From Streptococcus ovuberis (GTDB lineage: Bacteria > Bacillota > Bacilli > Lactobacillales > Streptococcaceae): 41,619 bases of DNA. Numbering within the stretch: position 1 is the first letter of the stretch; every line of letters starts with the position of its first letter. Under the pieces are notes generated by a model, which was not told the origin of the DNA, searched no databases, and saw nothing but the letters and a program-made list of their open reading frames with translations. The stretch lies in NCBI RefSeq assembly GCF_012396585.1, contig NZ_JAAXPR010000020.1, forward strand, positions 1 through 41,619, read 5' to 3'. Below are positions 25,123-33,253 of the stretch, piece after piece. A program made the translations under genes and the position numbers.

Positions 25123-27282
25123 CTATTCTTTAGCTTTAGGTTTTAGAAGACTTAGGCCAATACGGCTTCGCTTGATGTCCACTTCTGTCACCCAGACGGT
25201 CACAATGTCCCCAACAGACAAAATTTGACTAGGGTGAGGAAGCTGAGGAAGGCGACCTGTCTTCTTATCACGCTTGCGCTCCTGCATTCGAGACACATGA
25301 ATGAGACCGTCTTCATGCACCCCGATATCAACAAAAGCACCAAAGTCAACAATGTTGCGCACTACCCCTTCCAATTCTTGCCCAATTTGGAGATCTTTCA
25401 TGTCAAGGACATCCTGACGAAGCACAGGCGCAGCAAAATCATCCCGCAGGTCACGACCCGGTTTGAGAAGATCCGAGACAATGTCTTTCAGAGTGCTTTG
25501 ACCGATCCCAATTTCTTGTGCAACCACAGGTAGGTCTACTTTTTCAAGTTTGGCATGTGCTGTCTCATCCAAATCTGTAATGTCCAAGAGTGTTAGCAAA
25601 CTCTCAACAGCTGCATAAGACTCCGGGTGAACCCCAGTGTTGTCCAGAAAGTTTTCTGCATTCGGTAAACGCAGGAAACCTGCCGCCTGCTCAAACGCCT
25701 TATCGCCCAGACGAGGGACTTTTTTGAGCTCCTCACGGCTCTTCAGTTCCCCGTTCTCTTCACGGTATTTGACAATATTCTCAGAAATCGTCTTATTGAG
25801 ACCAGCCACGTGGGCTAGGAGAGCAGGACTGGCCGTATTGACATTGACCCCGACCTGGTTAACCACCGTGTCCACTACAAAGTCCAGCTCTTCACTGAGT
25901 TTTTTCTGACTGACATCATGTTGATACTGACCGACACCGATCGATTTAGGATCAATCTTGACCAGCTCTGCCAGAGGGTCTTGCAGGCGTCTAGCGATGG
26001 AAATGGCAGAGCGTTTTTCGACAGTGAGATCTGGGAATTCATGTCGCGCAAGTTCAGAAGCCGAGTAAACAGAAGCGCCACTTTCATTGACAATCACATA
26101 ACTCACACCATCGTGGGCTGGCAAAAGCTCTGCCACAAAAGCTTCGCTTTCACGACTCGCTGTTCCATTGCCAATAGCGATAATTTCCACACCATGCTGG
26201 TCAATCAATTGAGACAGTTCTTGCTTGGCTTCTTCGATTTGACGAGCGGAAGCTGGTTTGACCGGATGAATGACATGGGTTGTCAGGAGTTTGCCTGTGG
26301 CATCCACAACGGCCAACTTAGCCCCCGTCCGGAAGGCTGGGTCAAACCCTAAAACGGTCTTGCCCTTAAGCGGTGGCACCAGGAGAAGGTTTCTCAGATT
26401 CGTTGAAAAGAGGCGAATCGCACCATCTTCTGCACTCTCGGTCAACTCTGCCCGTACGCGACGTTCCATGGCTGGAACCACTTTTTTCTTAATGGCATCC
26501 GTAATGGCTGCTTCAATATAAGGATTTAACACCTTAAACCGCGCTTGGTAAAATCGTTGCATCTTCTCAAAATGGTGCTCAAAGCTAACCTTTAGGATTC
26601 CCAAATTTTCACCACGGTTGATGGCCAAAATCTTATAGCCTTGTAACTTCTGCACAGGCTCTGAAAAGGCATAATAAAGCTGAAATACCTGCTTATCGTC
26701 CAGACTCTCATCCTTTAGGCTGGAAACCAGGCTAGAGTAAGTCCAGATTTCATTATAAGTCCATGCCCGCAACTTCGCATCCTCAGACAAGCTCTCCGCC
26801 AAAATATCAACCGCTCCAGCCAAAGCCTTATCTGCACTAGAAAAGCTCTCTGAGACAAAGTTTACTGCCTGCTCTTGCAAATCTGAAACATTTTGCAAGA
26901 TTAACCGTGTCAAAGCCAATAAACCTGCTTCACGCGCAACGGTTGCCTTAGTGCGACGCTTCTCCTTATATGGCAGGTAGAGTTCCTCAACATCCGCTAA
27001 TTTTTCCGCCCCTTCGATCGCTTCCTTCAAACCTTCTGTCAGCTTACCGAGCGATTCAATCTTGGCCAGAACACTAGCCTTACGATCAGCGAGGGCTGTC
27101 AAGCTCTTGTCGAGGTCAATCACGGCCTTAATGGCCACTTCGTCCAAATCTCCCGTCGCTTCCTTGCGGTAACGAGCGATGAAGGGAATCGTATTCCCTT
27201 CTGCGGTCAGACTAAGCACTGTATCAATCTGTTTGAGACTGAGGCCTAAAGCCTCAGCTATTTGTAAATATTTCTTGTCCAT
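25123..27282 (-). CDS. tex: RNA-binding transcription accessory protein Tex
   Basis: Tex (YqgF-fold/HhH/S1 protein) affects transcription and in pneumococcus influences gene expression. The 719 residues show, in order, an N-terminal helical part (IAEALGLSLKQIDTVLSLTAEGNTIPFIARYRKEATG), the YqgF RNase H-like domain (VLGFDPAFRTGAKLAVVD), helix-hairpin-helix segments (NVNTASPALLAHVAGLNKTISENIVKYR) and a C-terminal S1 domain (GQELEGVVRNIVDFGAFVDIGVHEDGLIHVS). ATG at 27282 gives the family N terminus MDKKYLQIAE; the frame stays open 85 codons upstream but that part is not family-like. The ribosome site is weak (AGG). First gene of a three-gene operon with DUF1349 and SprT. Confidence 0.94.
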   Translation of the reverse strand: MDKKYLQIAEALGLSLKQIDTVLSLTAEGNTIPFIARYRKEATGDLDEVAIKAVIDLDKSLTALADRKASVLAKIESLGKLTEGLKEAIEGAEKLADVEELYLPYKEKRRTKATVAREAGLLALTRLILQNVSDLQEQAVNFVSESFSSADKALAGAVDILAESLSEDAKLRAWTYNEIWTYSSLVSSLKDESLDDKQVFQLYYAFSEPVQKLQGYKILAINRGENLGILKVSFEHHFEKMQRFYQARFKVLNPYIEAAITDAIKKKVVPAMERRVRAELTESAEDGAIRLFSTNLRNLLLVPPLKGKTVLGFDPAFRTGAKLAVVDATGKLLTTHVIHPVKPASARQIEEAKQELSQLIDQHGVEIIAIGNGTASRESEAFVAELLPAHDGVSYVIVNESGASVYSASELARHEFPDLTVEKRSAISIARRLQDPLAELVKIDPKSIGVGQYQHDVSQKKLSEELDFVVDTVVNQVGVNVNTASPALLAHVAGLNKTISENIVKYREENGELKSREELKKVPRLGDKAFEQAAGFLRLPNAENFLDNTGVHPESYAAVESLLTLLDITDLDETAHAKLEKVDLPVVAQEIGIGQSTLKDIVSDLLKPGRDLRDDFAAPVLRQDVLDMKDLQIGQELEGVVRNIVDFGAFVDIGVHEDGLIHVSRMQERKRDKKTGRLPQLPHPSQILSVGDIVTVWVTEVDIKRSRIGLSLLKPKAKE

Positions 27283-27407
27283 AAGACCTATTATAACACG
27301 TTCGAGCCCCCTTTTACCAGCTAAAAAAGAGGGTGACTCTAAAACAAACGAACCCTCTTGTTCTGACACGAGCCACTCTAAAACTGTCTTTCTCTTCCCA
27401 TTTGTAG

Positions 27408-27664
27408 TATAATATAGGGTACTGAGAAAGGCATGGGGCAAGGGTTCAAGAAAATCCGTTAAGACTGTTGTTTCTACCCACTCTAGGGGGCTTCCTGAAA
27501 TGGGACAAGGCAAGAGGCTCTCACCAGCACTTTCCACACGTTGTTGCCGTATTTATAAGGCGATCCCTCTAATAGCCACTCCGGTTTTGCCTTCAGCAAA
27601 AATGACTACCGGCCTGGCCTTTAGTCAATCCACTGGACACTCGTAAACATAAGGAGACAATCGT
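27408..27664 (+). promoter_or_regulatory. possible long leader of the permease operon
   Basis: TATAAT at 27408-27413 on the plus strand is the only good -10 upstream of the small ORF, with a poor -35. It would give a leader of about 245 bases, G/C-richer than its surroundings. Inside, CCGG-TTTTGC...GCAAAA (about 27572-27600) can form a hairpin. The leader does not match a riboswitch or T-box consensus that I recognise. Confidence 0.3.
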
Positions 27665-27808
27665 ATGCCAGTAACCTACCATAAACAAGACGAATGGGAT
27701 AAACTCTTTGAAAAATTTGCCAAATTCGATGAGTTAGAAGCGGTTACCTTCCCTGACCCTCAGGCAAAGGCAACTAAGCAAGTTCAGCCAGATGCCAAGG
27801 AAGTTTAG
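27665..27808 (+). CDS. small conserved-looking protein, 47 residues
   Basis: ORF of 47 codons beginning MPVTYHKQDEWDKLFEKFAKF and ending in a charged tail (QPDAKEV). AAGGAGACAATCGT places a strong ribosome site before the ATG, and the stop lies 2 bases before the permease ATG, so it is almost surely translated. It is acidic and amphipathic, with no membrane segment or cysteine. I believe it belongs to the short streptococcal family annotated after SPJ_0845, but that is from memory. Function unknown; coupling to the permease genes suggests a small partner or a translational lead-in. Confidence 0.75.
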   Translation: MPVTYHKQDEWDKLFEKFAKFDELEAVTFPDPQAKATKQVQPDAKEV

Positions 27809-27810
27809 CC

Positions 27811-28707
27811 ATGTTTGCCCATCTACCAACCAGCCTGCTTCAAGCAGGCGCCATTTTTTTATCCATCATCATTGAAGCCCTGCCCTTTGTCCTGATCGGA
27901 AGCTTGATTTCAGGAGCTATTGAAGTCTATATTACCCCCGACAAGGTGCACCAGCACTTGCCTCAGCACAAGGTCTTACGGATTATCTTTGGTACCTTCA
28001 TTGGCTTTTTCTTCCCCTCTTGCGAATGCGGCATCGTCCCCATCGTCAACCGCTTTTTGGAGAAAAAGGTCCCAAGTTACACCGCTATTCCCTTCCTGGC
28101 GACAGCTCCTGTGATCAACCCCATTGTTTTACTTGCCACCTATACTGCTTTTGGAAATAGCTGGCGCTTTCTAGCCCTTCGCGCTCTGGGAGCTATTTTA
28201 GTGGCTCTGGTTCTCGGCCTTCTTCTGGCCTTTGTCCAAAAGGAGCCCATCCTAAAACCTCATCGCAAGGCCGTCCATGACCACGATTTTTCCCATCTAA
28301 GCCCTAGCGCAAAATTGTTTCAAGTCTTCATCCAAGCGATTGATGAATTTTTTGATACTGGGCGTTATCTCGTTTTTGGGTGTCTTTTTGCTAGTTTGGT
28401 TCAGGTCTACGTTCCCACGCGAATCCTGCTCAGTTTAACCACCAATCCTTTAACAGCCATCTTACTGATGATGACCCTTGCCTTCTTGCTCTCACTCTGT
28501 AGTGAAGCAGATGCCTTTATCGGCGCTTCTCTCCTATCCAGCTTTGGCATGGCTCCTGTCATAGCCTTCCTCGTCATCGGCCCTATTATCGATGTTAAAA
28601 ACCTGCTGATGATGAAAAATTATTTCCAGACCAAGGCCATCATTCAATTTCTGTTCGTCTCTAGCATGGTTGTCATCGCCTACGCACTTGTCCTAGGAGG
28701 TCTGTGA
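27811..28707 (+). CDS. permease of the ArsP/YcgR family (PF03773)
   Basis: A 298-residue membrane protein of the ArsP_1/DUF318 permease family. Hallmarks are EALPFVLIGSLISGAIEVY, the FFPSCECGIVPIVNRFL segment with a conserved Cys-x-Cys-Gly, ATAPVINPIVLLATYTAFG, and the second repeat LLSLCSEADAFIGASLLSSFG. Eight to ten helices are expected. Some relatives export organoarsenicals; the YcgR type next to a YcgQ partner, as here, has no firmly known substrate. AAGGAAG precedes the ATG; its stop overlaps the start of the partner gene (TGATG). Confidence 0.87.
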   Translation: MFAHLPTSLLQAGAIFLSIIIEALPFVLIGSLISGAIEVYITPDKVHQHLPQHKVLRIIFGTFIGFFFPSCECGIVPIVNRFLEKKVPSYTAIPFLATAPVINPIVLLATYTAFGNSWRFLALRALGAILVALVLGLLLAFVQKEPILKPHRKAVHDHDFSHLSPSAKLFQVFIQAIDEFFDTGRYLVFGCLFASLVQVYVPTRILLSLTTNPLTAILLMMTLAFLLSLCSEADAFIGASLLSSFGMAPVIAFLVIGPIIDVKNLLMMKNYFQTKAIIQFLFVSSMVVIAYALVLGGL

Positions 28708-29522
28708 TGTTGCGTTTTCTGATTTTAATGGGGTACTTTGAAGTGACCATGTACCTCCACTTGTCTGGCAAATTAAACCAGTACATCAACCTACATTATT
28801 CTTATCTCGCTTACCTGTCCATGGTGCTCTCGTTTATTCTAGCTGTTGTCCAACTCATCGTCTGGACTAAACAGCTTAAACCGCACAGCCATTTAACCAG
28901 CAAAACAGCTAAAATCAGCAGTCTTGCCGTTCTCCTGATCCCTTTAATCGTCGGGATATTTTTCCCAACAGTTACCTTAGACGCCACTACCGTCTCCGCT
29001 AAAGGCTATAGCTTTCCGCTGGCAGCCGAAAATGATCGAGGCACTCAGGAACAAGAAGGAACCAGTACCCAATACCTGCGTCCAGATACCTCCTCTTTTT
29101 TCACCAAATCTGCCTATACCAAGGAGATGAAAAAAAGTCTAGCCAAATATGAAAAGCTAGACCACATTCAGGTCAACACAGAGAACTACATGGAGGTCAT
29201 GGAGGTCATCTACGACTATCCCGATCGGTTTGTGGGCAAGACCATCAGCTTCACAGGCTTTGTGTATCAGGACCCAGATAAGTCTGATAACCTTTTTGTC
29301 TTTCGTTTTGGTATCATCCACTGCATTGCCGACTCGGGGGTCTTTGGGCTATTGGTAACGGGGAGCCCGACAATTTATCCTAACAATACTTGGGTCACTG
29401 CAACAGGAACCATTCAAGTCAGCTACCATCAAGGGTTGAACCAATCCCTACCATCTGTAGTTCTTGATACCATCACCCCTGTTGGTACACCCGACAACCC
29501 TTACGTTTATCGAGTCTTTTAA
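28707..29522 (+). CDS. TIGR03943/YcgQ-type permease partner protein
   Basis: A 271-residue protein of the TIGR03943 (YcgQ, DUF1980) family, always found beside YcgR-type permeases. Three N-terminal helices (MLRFLILMGYFEVTMYLHLSG, LAYLSMVLSFILAVVQLIVW, LAVLLIPLIVGIFFPTVTL) are followed by an outside domain with YDYPDRFVGKTISFTGFVYQDP and RFGIIHCIADSGVFGLLV, containing one conserved Cys. ATG at 28707 follows AGGAGGTCTGTG and overlaps the permease stop. Probably the second subunit of the same transporter. Confidence 0.85.
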   Translation: MLRFLILMGYFEVTMYLHLSGKLNQYINLHYSYLAYLSMVLSFILAVVQLIVWTKQLKPHSHLTSKTAKISSLAVLLIPLIVGIFFPTVTLDATTVSAKGYSFPLAAENDRGTQEQEGTSTQYLRPDTSSFFTKSAYTKEMKKSLAKYEKLDHIQVNTENYMEVMEVIYDYPDRFVGKTISFTGFVYQDPDKSDNLFVFRFGIIHCIADSGVFGLLVTGSPTIYPNNTWVTATGTIQVSYHQGLNQSLPSVVLDTITPVGTPDNPYVYRVF

Positions 29523-29650
29523 CACCGAAATCTCTATTTTTAGCCTTCCTTGATTTTTTCGCGCTCTCAACCATTTAAAATATAGCCAGAACTAGAGCAA
29601 CACGCCATTGCAACAAGATCAAGCAACCGAAGAATCTCTTGTCTAGGCTA

Positions 29651-29676
29651 GTTTTTGAGGAAAATACCTCAAAAAC
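29651..29676. repeat. 10-bp perfect hairpin in a convergent intergenic region
   Basis: GTTTTTGAGG / CCTCAAAAAC with a 6-base loop. No T-run follows on either strand, so terminator function is uncertain. Confidence 0.5.
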
Positions 29677-29753
29677 CAACTGTTGCATAGCTTAAATAAT
29701 GGCCTCACGATTATCAATACTTTTGCATCGACTTAGAAAAGAATCTGAAACCA

Positions 29754-29789
29754 AAACTGCCTATCCAAACGATTAGGGATAGGCAGTTT
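29754..29789. terminator. bidirectional terminator between permease operon and chbG
   Basis: Perfect 13-bp stem AAACTGCCTATCC / GGATAGGCAGTTT with a 10-base loop. On the minus strand it is followed by TGGTTTC, on the plus strand by CTG. It is the best terminator candidate for both converging units. Confidence 0.65.
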
Positions 29790-29836
29790 CTGAAATACTC
29801 TACGTTTTTGAGATATTAGCGTTACCTAGTTTTTAG

Positions 29837-29968
29837 TTAGGTCATCCCTCCAATAAAGCTACAACTGAGGAAGCAGGTGCTCTAAAAAGACTGGTGGCTG
29901 AAGGACTTAAAACTCCTGTTAGACATCCGACTTTAAACCAAAATGCCTCTATTATCTTGAATGGCTAA
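29837..29968 (+). pseudogene. possible gene-tail remnant
   Basis: An open stretch of 43 codons without a start, bounded by TAG just upstream and TAA at 29966-29968. It would encode LGHPSNKATTEEAGALKRLV and then TPVRHPTLNQNASIILNG, a protein-like composition. No family is recognised. It sits in the 505-base gap between converging genes and may be the decayed 3' end of a lost gene. Confidence 0.3.
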
Positions 29969-30027
29969 ACCAAGCCACCTCTAAAGCAAAAAGGTCTTCG
30001 TTCCTTTATTCTGTTTCTGGCCTCCCT

Positions 30028-30780
30028 CTACAACTGCCGGTAGTCCATCAAGATGACATCTTGCTCAACTAACCACTCTTTAACTCTGGGATCCGTCAGA
30101 ATCTCAACTTCTAAACACCGTTCGTTTAATAAGGTCGAATGGGTTAGCAAATAGTGATCAAGGTAGCCTGGATGAAAGACTGCCAGTTGAACCACATCAT
30201 CACCGGCAAGAGCAACTATTTTTTCAAGCATAACTAGCGGATCATAATCTGGGAGCATACTGTCCATCGTAAAGGTTACCTGAGAGTGGCCAATCGTCAC
30301 AGGTTCTCCACCCATTGAAAAAGGAGAATACTTAAGTCCAAATTTATTGGCAACATGTTCTAATCCCTTGAAAAAGTTTTGCGATGCGACAGCATGCCCT
30401 TCAAAATAATCAGGCTTACGACCGAATAGCTCTACAAAACGATGATATTGTGCCTCAATCTCGAGAATAACTTCCTCAAAGACAACAAAATCTTCTTTAG
30501 CTTCTCGGTAGGTCCTAGAACTTTTAAAATACCCATTGTCATCAACCAGACTAGGAATCAATCTAGGATCTGTTAGGGGCCTCTCAGCACAAATATTGGT
30601 ATGAACCCCAAGGGCAATATCACAATCCTTAATTAAATTAACACCATGCTCAGTCGCTGGCATATTAACCATGACACCTAGGCTTCTAATCAGTCCTTCC
30701 TTAACAGATTTTTCTATCCCATAATTGACCGCCTCAGAATACCCAAGATCATCAGCACGAAGTAATAGTTTTTTAGACAT
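30028..30780 (-). CDS. ChbG/HpnK (YdjC) family carbohydrate deacetylase
   Basis: A 250-residue metal-dependent deacetylase of the YdjC/ChbG family, which removes acetyl groups from N-acetylated oligosaccharides such as chitobiose derivatives. Metal-site motifs are RADDLGYSEAVNYGI (Asp pair, residues 8-22), HTNI in ALGVHTNICAERPL, and the C-terminal FHPGYLD. The HAVAS segment (FEGHAVASQNFF) supplies another His. It is monocistronic. The promoter carries a perfect cre site, so carbon catabolite repression by CcpA is expected and fits a role in using host or dietary amino sugars. No PTS genes adjoin it. Confidence 0.88.
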   Translation of the reverse strand: MSKKLLLRADDLGYSEAVNYGIEKSVKEGLIRSLGVMVNMPATEHGVNLIKDCDIALGVHTNICAERPLTDPRLIPSLVDDNGYFKSSRTYREAKEDFVVFEEVILEIEAQYHRFVELFGRKPDYFEGHAVASQNFFKGLEHVANKFGLKYSPFSMGGEPVTIGHSQVTFTMDSMLPDYDPLVMLEKIVALAGDDVVQLAVFHPGYLDHYLLTHSTLLNERCLEVEILTDPRVKEWLVEQDVILMDYRQL

Positions 30781-30805
30781 GTTCTACCCTTTCTTCTATC
30801 ATACA

Positions 30806-30832
30806 TTAAACGAAAAACTCTTCAGAAGACAT
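30806..30832 (-). other. tiny upstream ORF in the chbG-type leader
   Basis: In the predicted leader, AGGGGGTGAGGT precedes ATG at 30832 and an 8-codon frame (MSSEEFFV) ending at TAA 30806-30808, about 26 bases before the chbG-type ATG. The arms AACTCTTC and GAAGAGTT (30816-30823 / 30874-30881) of an inverted repeat overlap it. Confidence 0.35.
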
Positions 30833-30905
30833 ACCTCACCCCCTAAATTTAGAGTTTCAAGGTCATGCCTCCCGAAGAGTTACAATCCAAATACATTATA
30901 CCGTC

Positions 30906-30934
30906 ATTCTACACCAAAATGAAAACGATGTCAA
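30906..30934 (-). promoter_or_regulatory. chbG-type promoter with overlapping cre site
   Basis: Minus-strand TTGACA (30934-30929), 17-base spacer, TAGAAT (30911-30906): a near-consensus promoter. ATGAAAACGATGTCA (30919-30933, plus strand) fits every position of the CcpA cre consensus WTGNAANCGNWNNCW and covers the -35 and half the spacer, a position expected to repress. Confidence 0.8.
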
Positions 30935-31020
30935 CAGTTTTTTTGAATAAATCCCAGCTATATGAGCAAAGAAAATACACTATTTCCCCAAATTTTTTCG
31001 AGAGACCTTCCCTACTCGTC

Positions 31021-31077
31021 ACCAAGCTCCTCAGCTAAATGCCTAGTAACACAACTGTTAGCTGAGGAAGCTTTGGT
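31021..31077. repeat. long imperfect inverted repeat
   Basis: ACCAAGCTCCTCAGCTAA (31021-31038) and TTAGCTGAGGAAGCTTTGGT (31058-31077) pair over 18 positions with two single-base bulges, around a 19-base loop. No T-run follows. It lies in the gap between chbG-type gene promoter and the MacB operon terminator. Confidence 0.6.
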
Positions 31078-31157
31078 CAGGAAACCAGTTTTTGGCAATC
31101 TTCTAAATACCACACTCAACACATTAGGGAAATAACAGGTCTTCCGAAGATAAAAAT

Positions 31158-31208
31158 TAAAAATAGAGTTACTAGAACTCCTCTAAAAGGCCTAGTAGCT
31201 CTATTTTA
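31158..31208 (-). terminator. terminator of the MacA/MacB-type operon
   Basis: Stem AAAATAGAG-TTACTAG against CTAGTAG-CTCTATTTT (31160-31176 / 31192-31207), one mismatch. The 5' A-run gives a T-run on the minus strand (TTTTTAATTTTTA). A second perfect 7-bp hairpin, GTGGCTC/GAGCCAC (31224-31242), lies between it and the permease stop. Confidence 0.7.
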
Positions 31209-31314
31209 TGACTATCACTCTCTGTGGCTCTCAAGGAGCCACACTAACGCCAATCGTATTGGGGCAGAAAACGTTTCGCCGAATAGGGAACAACTGCCTC
31301 CAACAAGCCAATCA

Positions 31315-32559
31315 TCATTCATAGCGCAAGGCTTCGATTGGGTTGAGCTTGCTGGCCTTGTTGGCTGGCAAAATTCCAAACAGAATCCCGATAAAAGCGG
31401 AGAAAAGCATGGCGCCTAGGCCAACATCCAAGGAAACTCTGACCGGCATAGCCATATCTGGATTAGCCGCAAAAACTCCCTCTAAAATCTTAGTCAGACC
31501 AAAGGCGATACCTAGCCCGATGGCACCACCAATCATGGTCAGAACCATGGCCTCGATCAAAAATTGGTTCAAGATTTTAAATCGAGTCGCTCCAAGCGCC
31601 TTTCGCAAGCCAATTTCCCGTGTCCGCTCTGTGACGGAAACCAGCATGATGTTCATCACCCCAATTCCTCCGACTAGGAGTGAGATTCCTGCAATGGATC
31701 CTATAATCGTTGTCATAATCCCAAACTGACTGTTGATATCTTCCACTAGACCTGACATATCAAAAGTGGTGAATTTCCCACCTTTTTCAGCGACTCCAGA
31801 GATTTCAGTCAGCTTAGCCGCAGCTAGATTACCAATGTTGGTTGCCTGTTTCACATCCTTGATATGAATATAGGCACTGCCAACCTCCGGAGTCCCAAAC
31901 TCTGCTGCCAGCTGAACATTGGTCATCAGGGCACTCCCCCCAGACTTCATCCCATAGATGGATGTCCCCGCATCTGGGTCTTCAAAGACCCCAATAATCA
32001 AGAAGCTACGACTCCCCACCGTTACAATCTGATTCAGAGCGGAAGTCATGTCTCCAAATAATTTCTCAGCCAAGGTCTGATCCACCATGATGATACTCGC
32101 ATAAGTCTGGTAGTCCTCAGCTCTAAACGAACGTCCTGCCAAAACCTTGTAATCCTTCACATCAAAGTAGGTCAGGTTTCCACCTATCAAATTGACCGAT
32201 TCTGCCTTTTTATTGCCATAGCTGACCGTATCATTAGCCCCGTTAGTGACATAGTAATTTTCAACCCCATCAATTTCCAACAAAGAGGGTAGCCACTCTT
32301 CCTTAATCTGCGTGGCATCCTCACCATAGAAGGCTCCGGGGAACATAAAGCCATCTTCTTCAGATTCTTCCGGTTGATAATAGAGTTGGATATCCTGCTG
32401 ATCTTTAGAGAAGCTACTAATCACCTGCTCTTTCATCCCATTTCCCAATGCCATGATGACAACTACCGCAGCAACACCAATGATGATCCCCAACATAGTC
32501 AGAAAAGACCGCATTTTGTGACTCCAGATAGAGGTTAGGGCAAATTTCCAGTTTTCCAT
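31315..32559 (-). CDS. MacB-type ABC transporter permease
   Basis: A 414-residue permease of the MacB (type VII ABC) class: one N-terminal helix after SHKMRSFLTMLGIIIGVAAVVVIMALGNGM, a large extracellular domain (about 50-280), and three C-terminal helices starting LLVGGIGVMNIMLVSVTERTREIGLRKALGAT, the FtsX/MacB signature. Such proteins drive export by mechanotransmission with a MacA partner; in Gram-positives they export peptides or drugs. It lies 1 base after the ATPase gene and is last in the operon. I recall the same trio beside gor in pneumococcus. Substrate unknown. Confidence 0.92.
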   Translation of the reverse strand: MENWKFALTSIWSHKMRSFLTMLGIIIGVAAVVVIMALGNGMKEQVISSFSKDQQDIQLYYQPEESEEDGFMFPGAFYGEDATQIKEEWLPSLLEIDGVENYYVTNGANDTVSYGNKKAESVNLIGGNLTYFDVKDYKVLAGRSFRAEDYQTYASIIMVDQTLAEKLFGDMTSALNQIVTVGSRSFLIIGVFEDPDAGTSIYGMKSGGSALMTNVQLAAEFGTPEVGSAYIHIKDVKQATNIGNLAAAKLTEISGVAEKGGKFTTFDMSGLVEDINSQFGIMTTIIGSIAGISLLVGGIGVMNIMLVSVTERTREIGLRKALGATRFKILNQFLIEAMVLTMIGGAIGLGIAFGLTKILEGVFAANPDMAMPVRVSLDVGLGAMLFSAFIGILFGILPANKASKLNPIEALRYE

Positions 32560-32560
32560 T

Positions 32561-33253
32561 TTACTCCCCCTCTCTCACATCTTCTGTAATCACGCCGTCC
32601 CTCAGAACAATTCTTCGGCTAGCATAGGCTGCGATTTCCGGCTCATGGGTAACCATGACAATGGTCCGACCTTCACGGTTAAGTTCTGTCATTAAATCCA
32701 TGATTTGCGCTCCAGTCTTCGTATCCAAGGCCCCTGTTGGCTCATCGGCAAGGATGATAGCCGGATCATTGACGAGCGCACGGGCAATAGCTACCCGCTG
32801 CTTTTGACCGCCCGAAAGTTCCGATGGCAGATGATGCTTACGCGCAGAAAGTTCCACCTTATCAAGATACTGCTCAGCCAAACGCTTGCGCTTGCCTTGG
32901 GAAACACCTGCATAAATCAAAGGCAATTCCACATTTTGAACAGCATTGAGTTTGGACAGCAGGAAAAACTGCTGAAAAACAAAACCGATTTGCTTGTTGC
33001 GGACCTTGGCCAAATCCTTGTCTCCCAAGTGCTCCACCTCTTGACCTTCCAATTGGTAGTGGCCAGAAGTCGGTTGATCCAGAAGCCCGATGATATTCAT
33101 CAGAGTAGATTTCCCAGAACCAGACGGGCCCATAATAGCCACAAACTCCCCTTCTTCAATGGTCAGACTGATGTCCTTCAAGACTTGAAGATCCTGATCG
33201 CCATTACGATAGCTTTTGTTAATATTTTTGATATCAATTAGTGGCTTGCTCAT
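32561..33253 (-). CDS. MacB-type ABC transporter ATP-binding protein
   Basis: A 230-residue ATPase subunit with Walker A GPSGSGKST near 42-50, signature LSGGQKQRVAIARAL, Walker B IILADEPTGALDT and H-loop VTHEPEIA, characteristic of the LolD/MacB group. ATG at 33253 (MSKPLIDIKNINK) follows AGGAGGTGACAGTTG; the TTG one codon earlier is not needed. It overlaps the adaptor gene by 20 bases and ends 1 base before the permease, so the three are coupled. Confidence 0.94.
   Translation of the reverse strand: MSKPLIDIKNINKSYRNGDQDLQVLKDISLTIEEGEFVAIMGPSGSGKSTLMNIIGLLDQPTSGHYQLEGQEVEHLGDKDLAKVRNKQIGFVFQQFFLLSKLNAVQNVELPLIYAGVSQGKRKRLAEQYLDKVELSARKHHLPSELSGGQKQRVAIARALVNDPAIILADEPTGALDTKTGAQIMDLMTELNREGRTIVMVTHEPEIAAYASRRIVLRDGVITEDVREGE

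Noticed and set aside
25918..26352. 144-codon plus-strand ORF opposite tex
   Set aside because: Shadow frame within a well-supported gene on the other strand.
27283..27537. An 85-codon N-terminal extension of Tex
   Set aside because: The family N terminus MDKKYLQIAE begins at 27282; the extension has no domain character and overlaps the plus-strand leader and promoter region of the permease operon.
27414..27660. T-box, TPP or other known riboswitch, or RNase P/SRP/6S RNA in the permease leader
   Set aside because: None of the conserved core sequences that I know for these classes is present.
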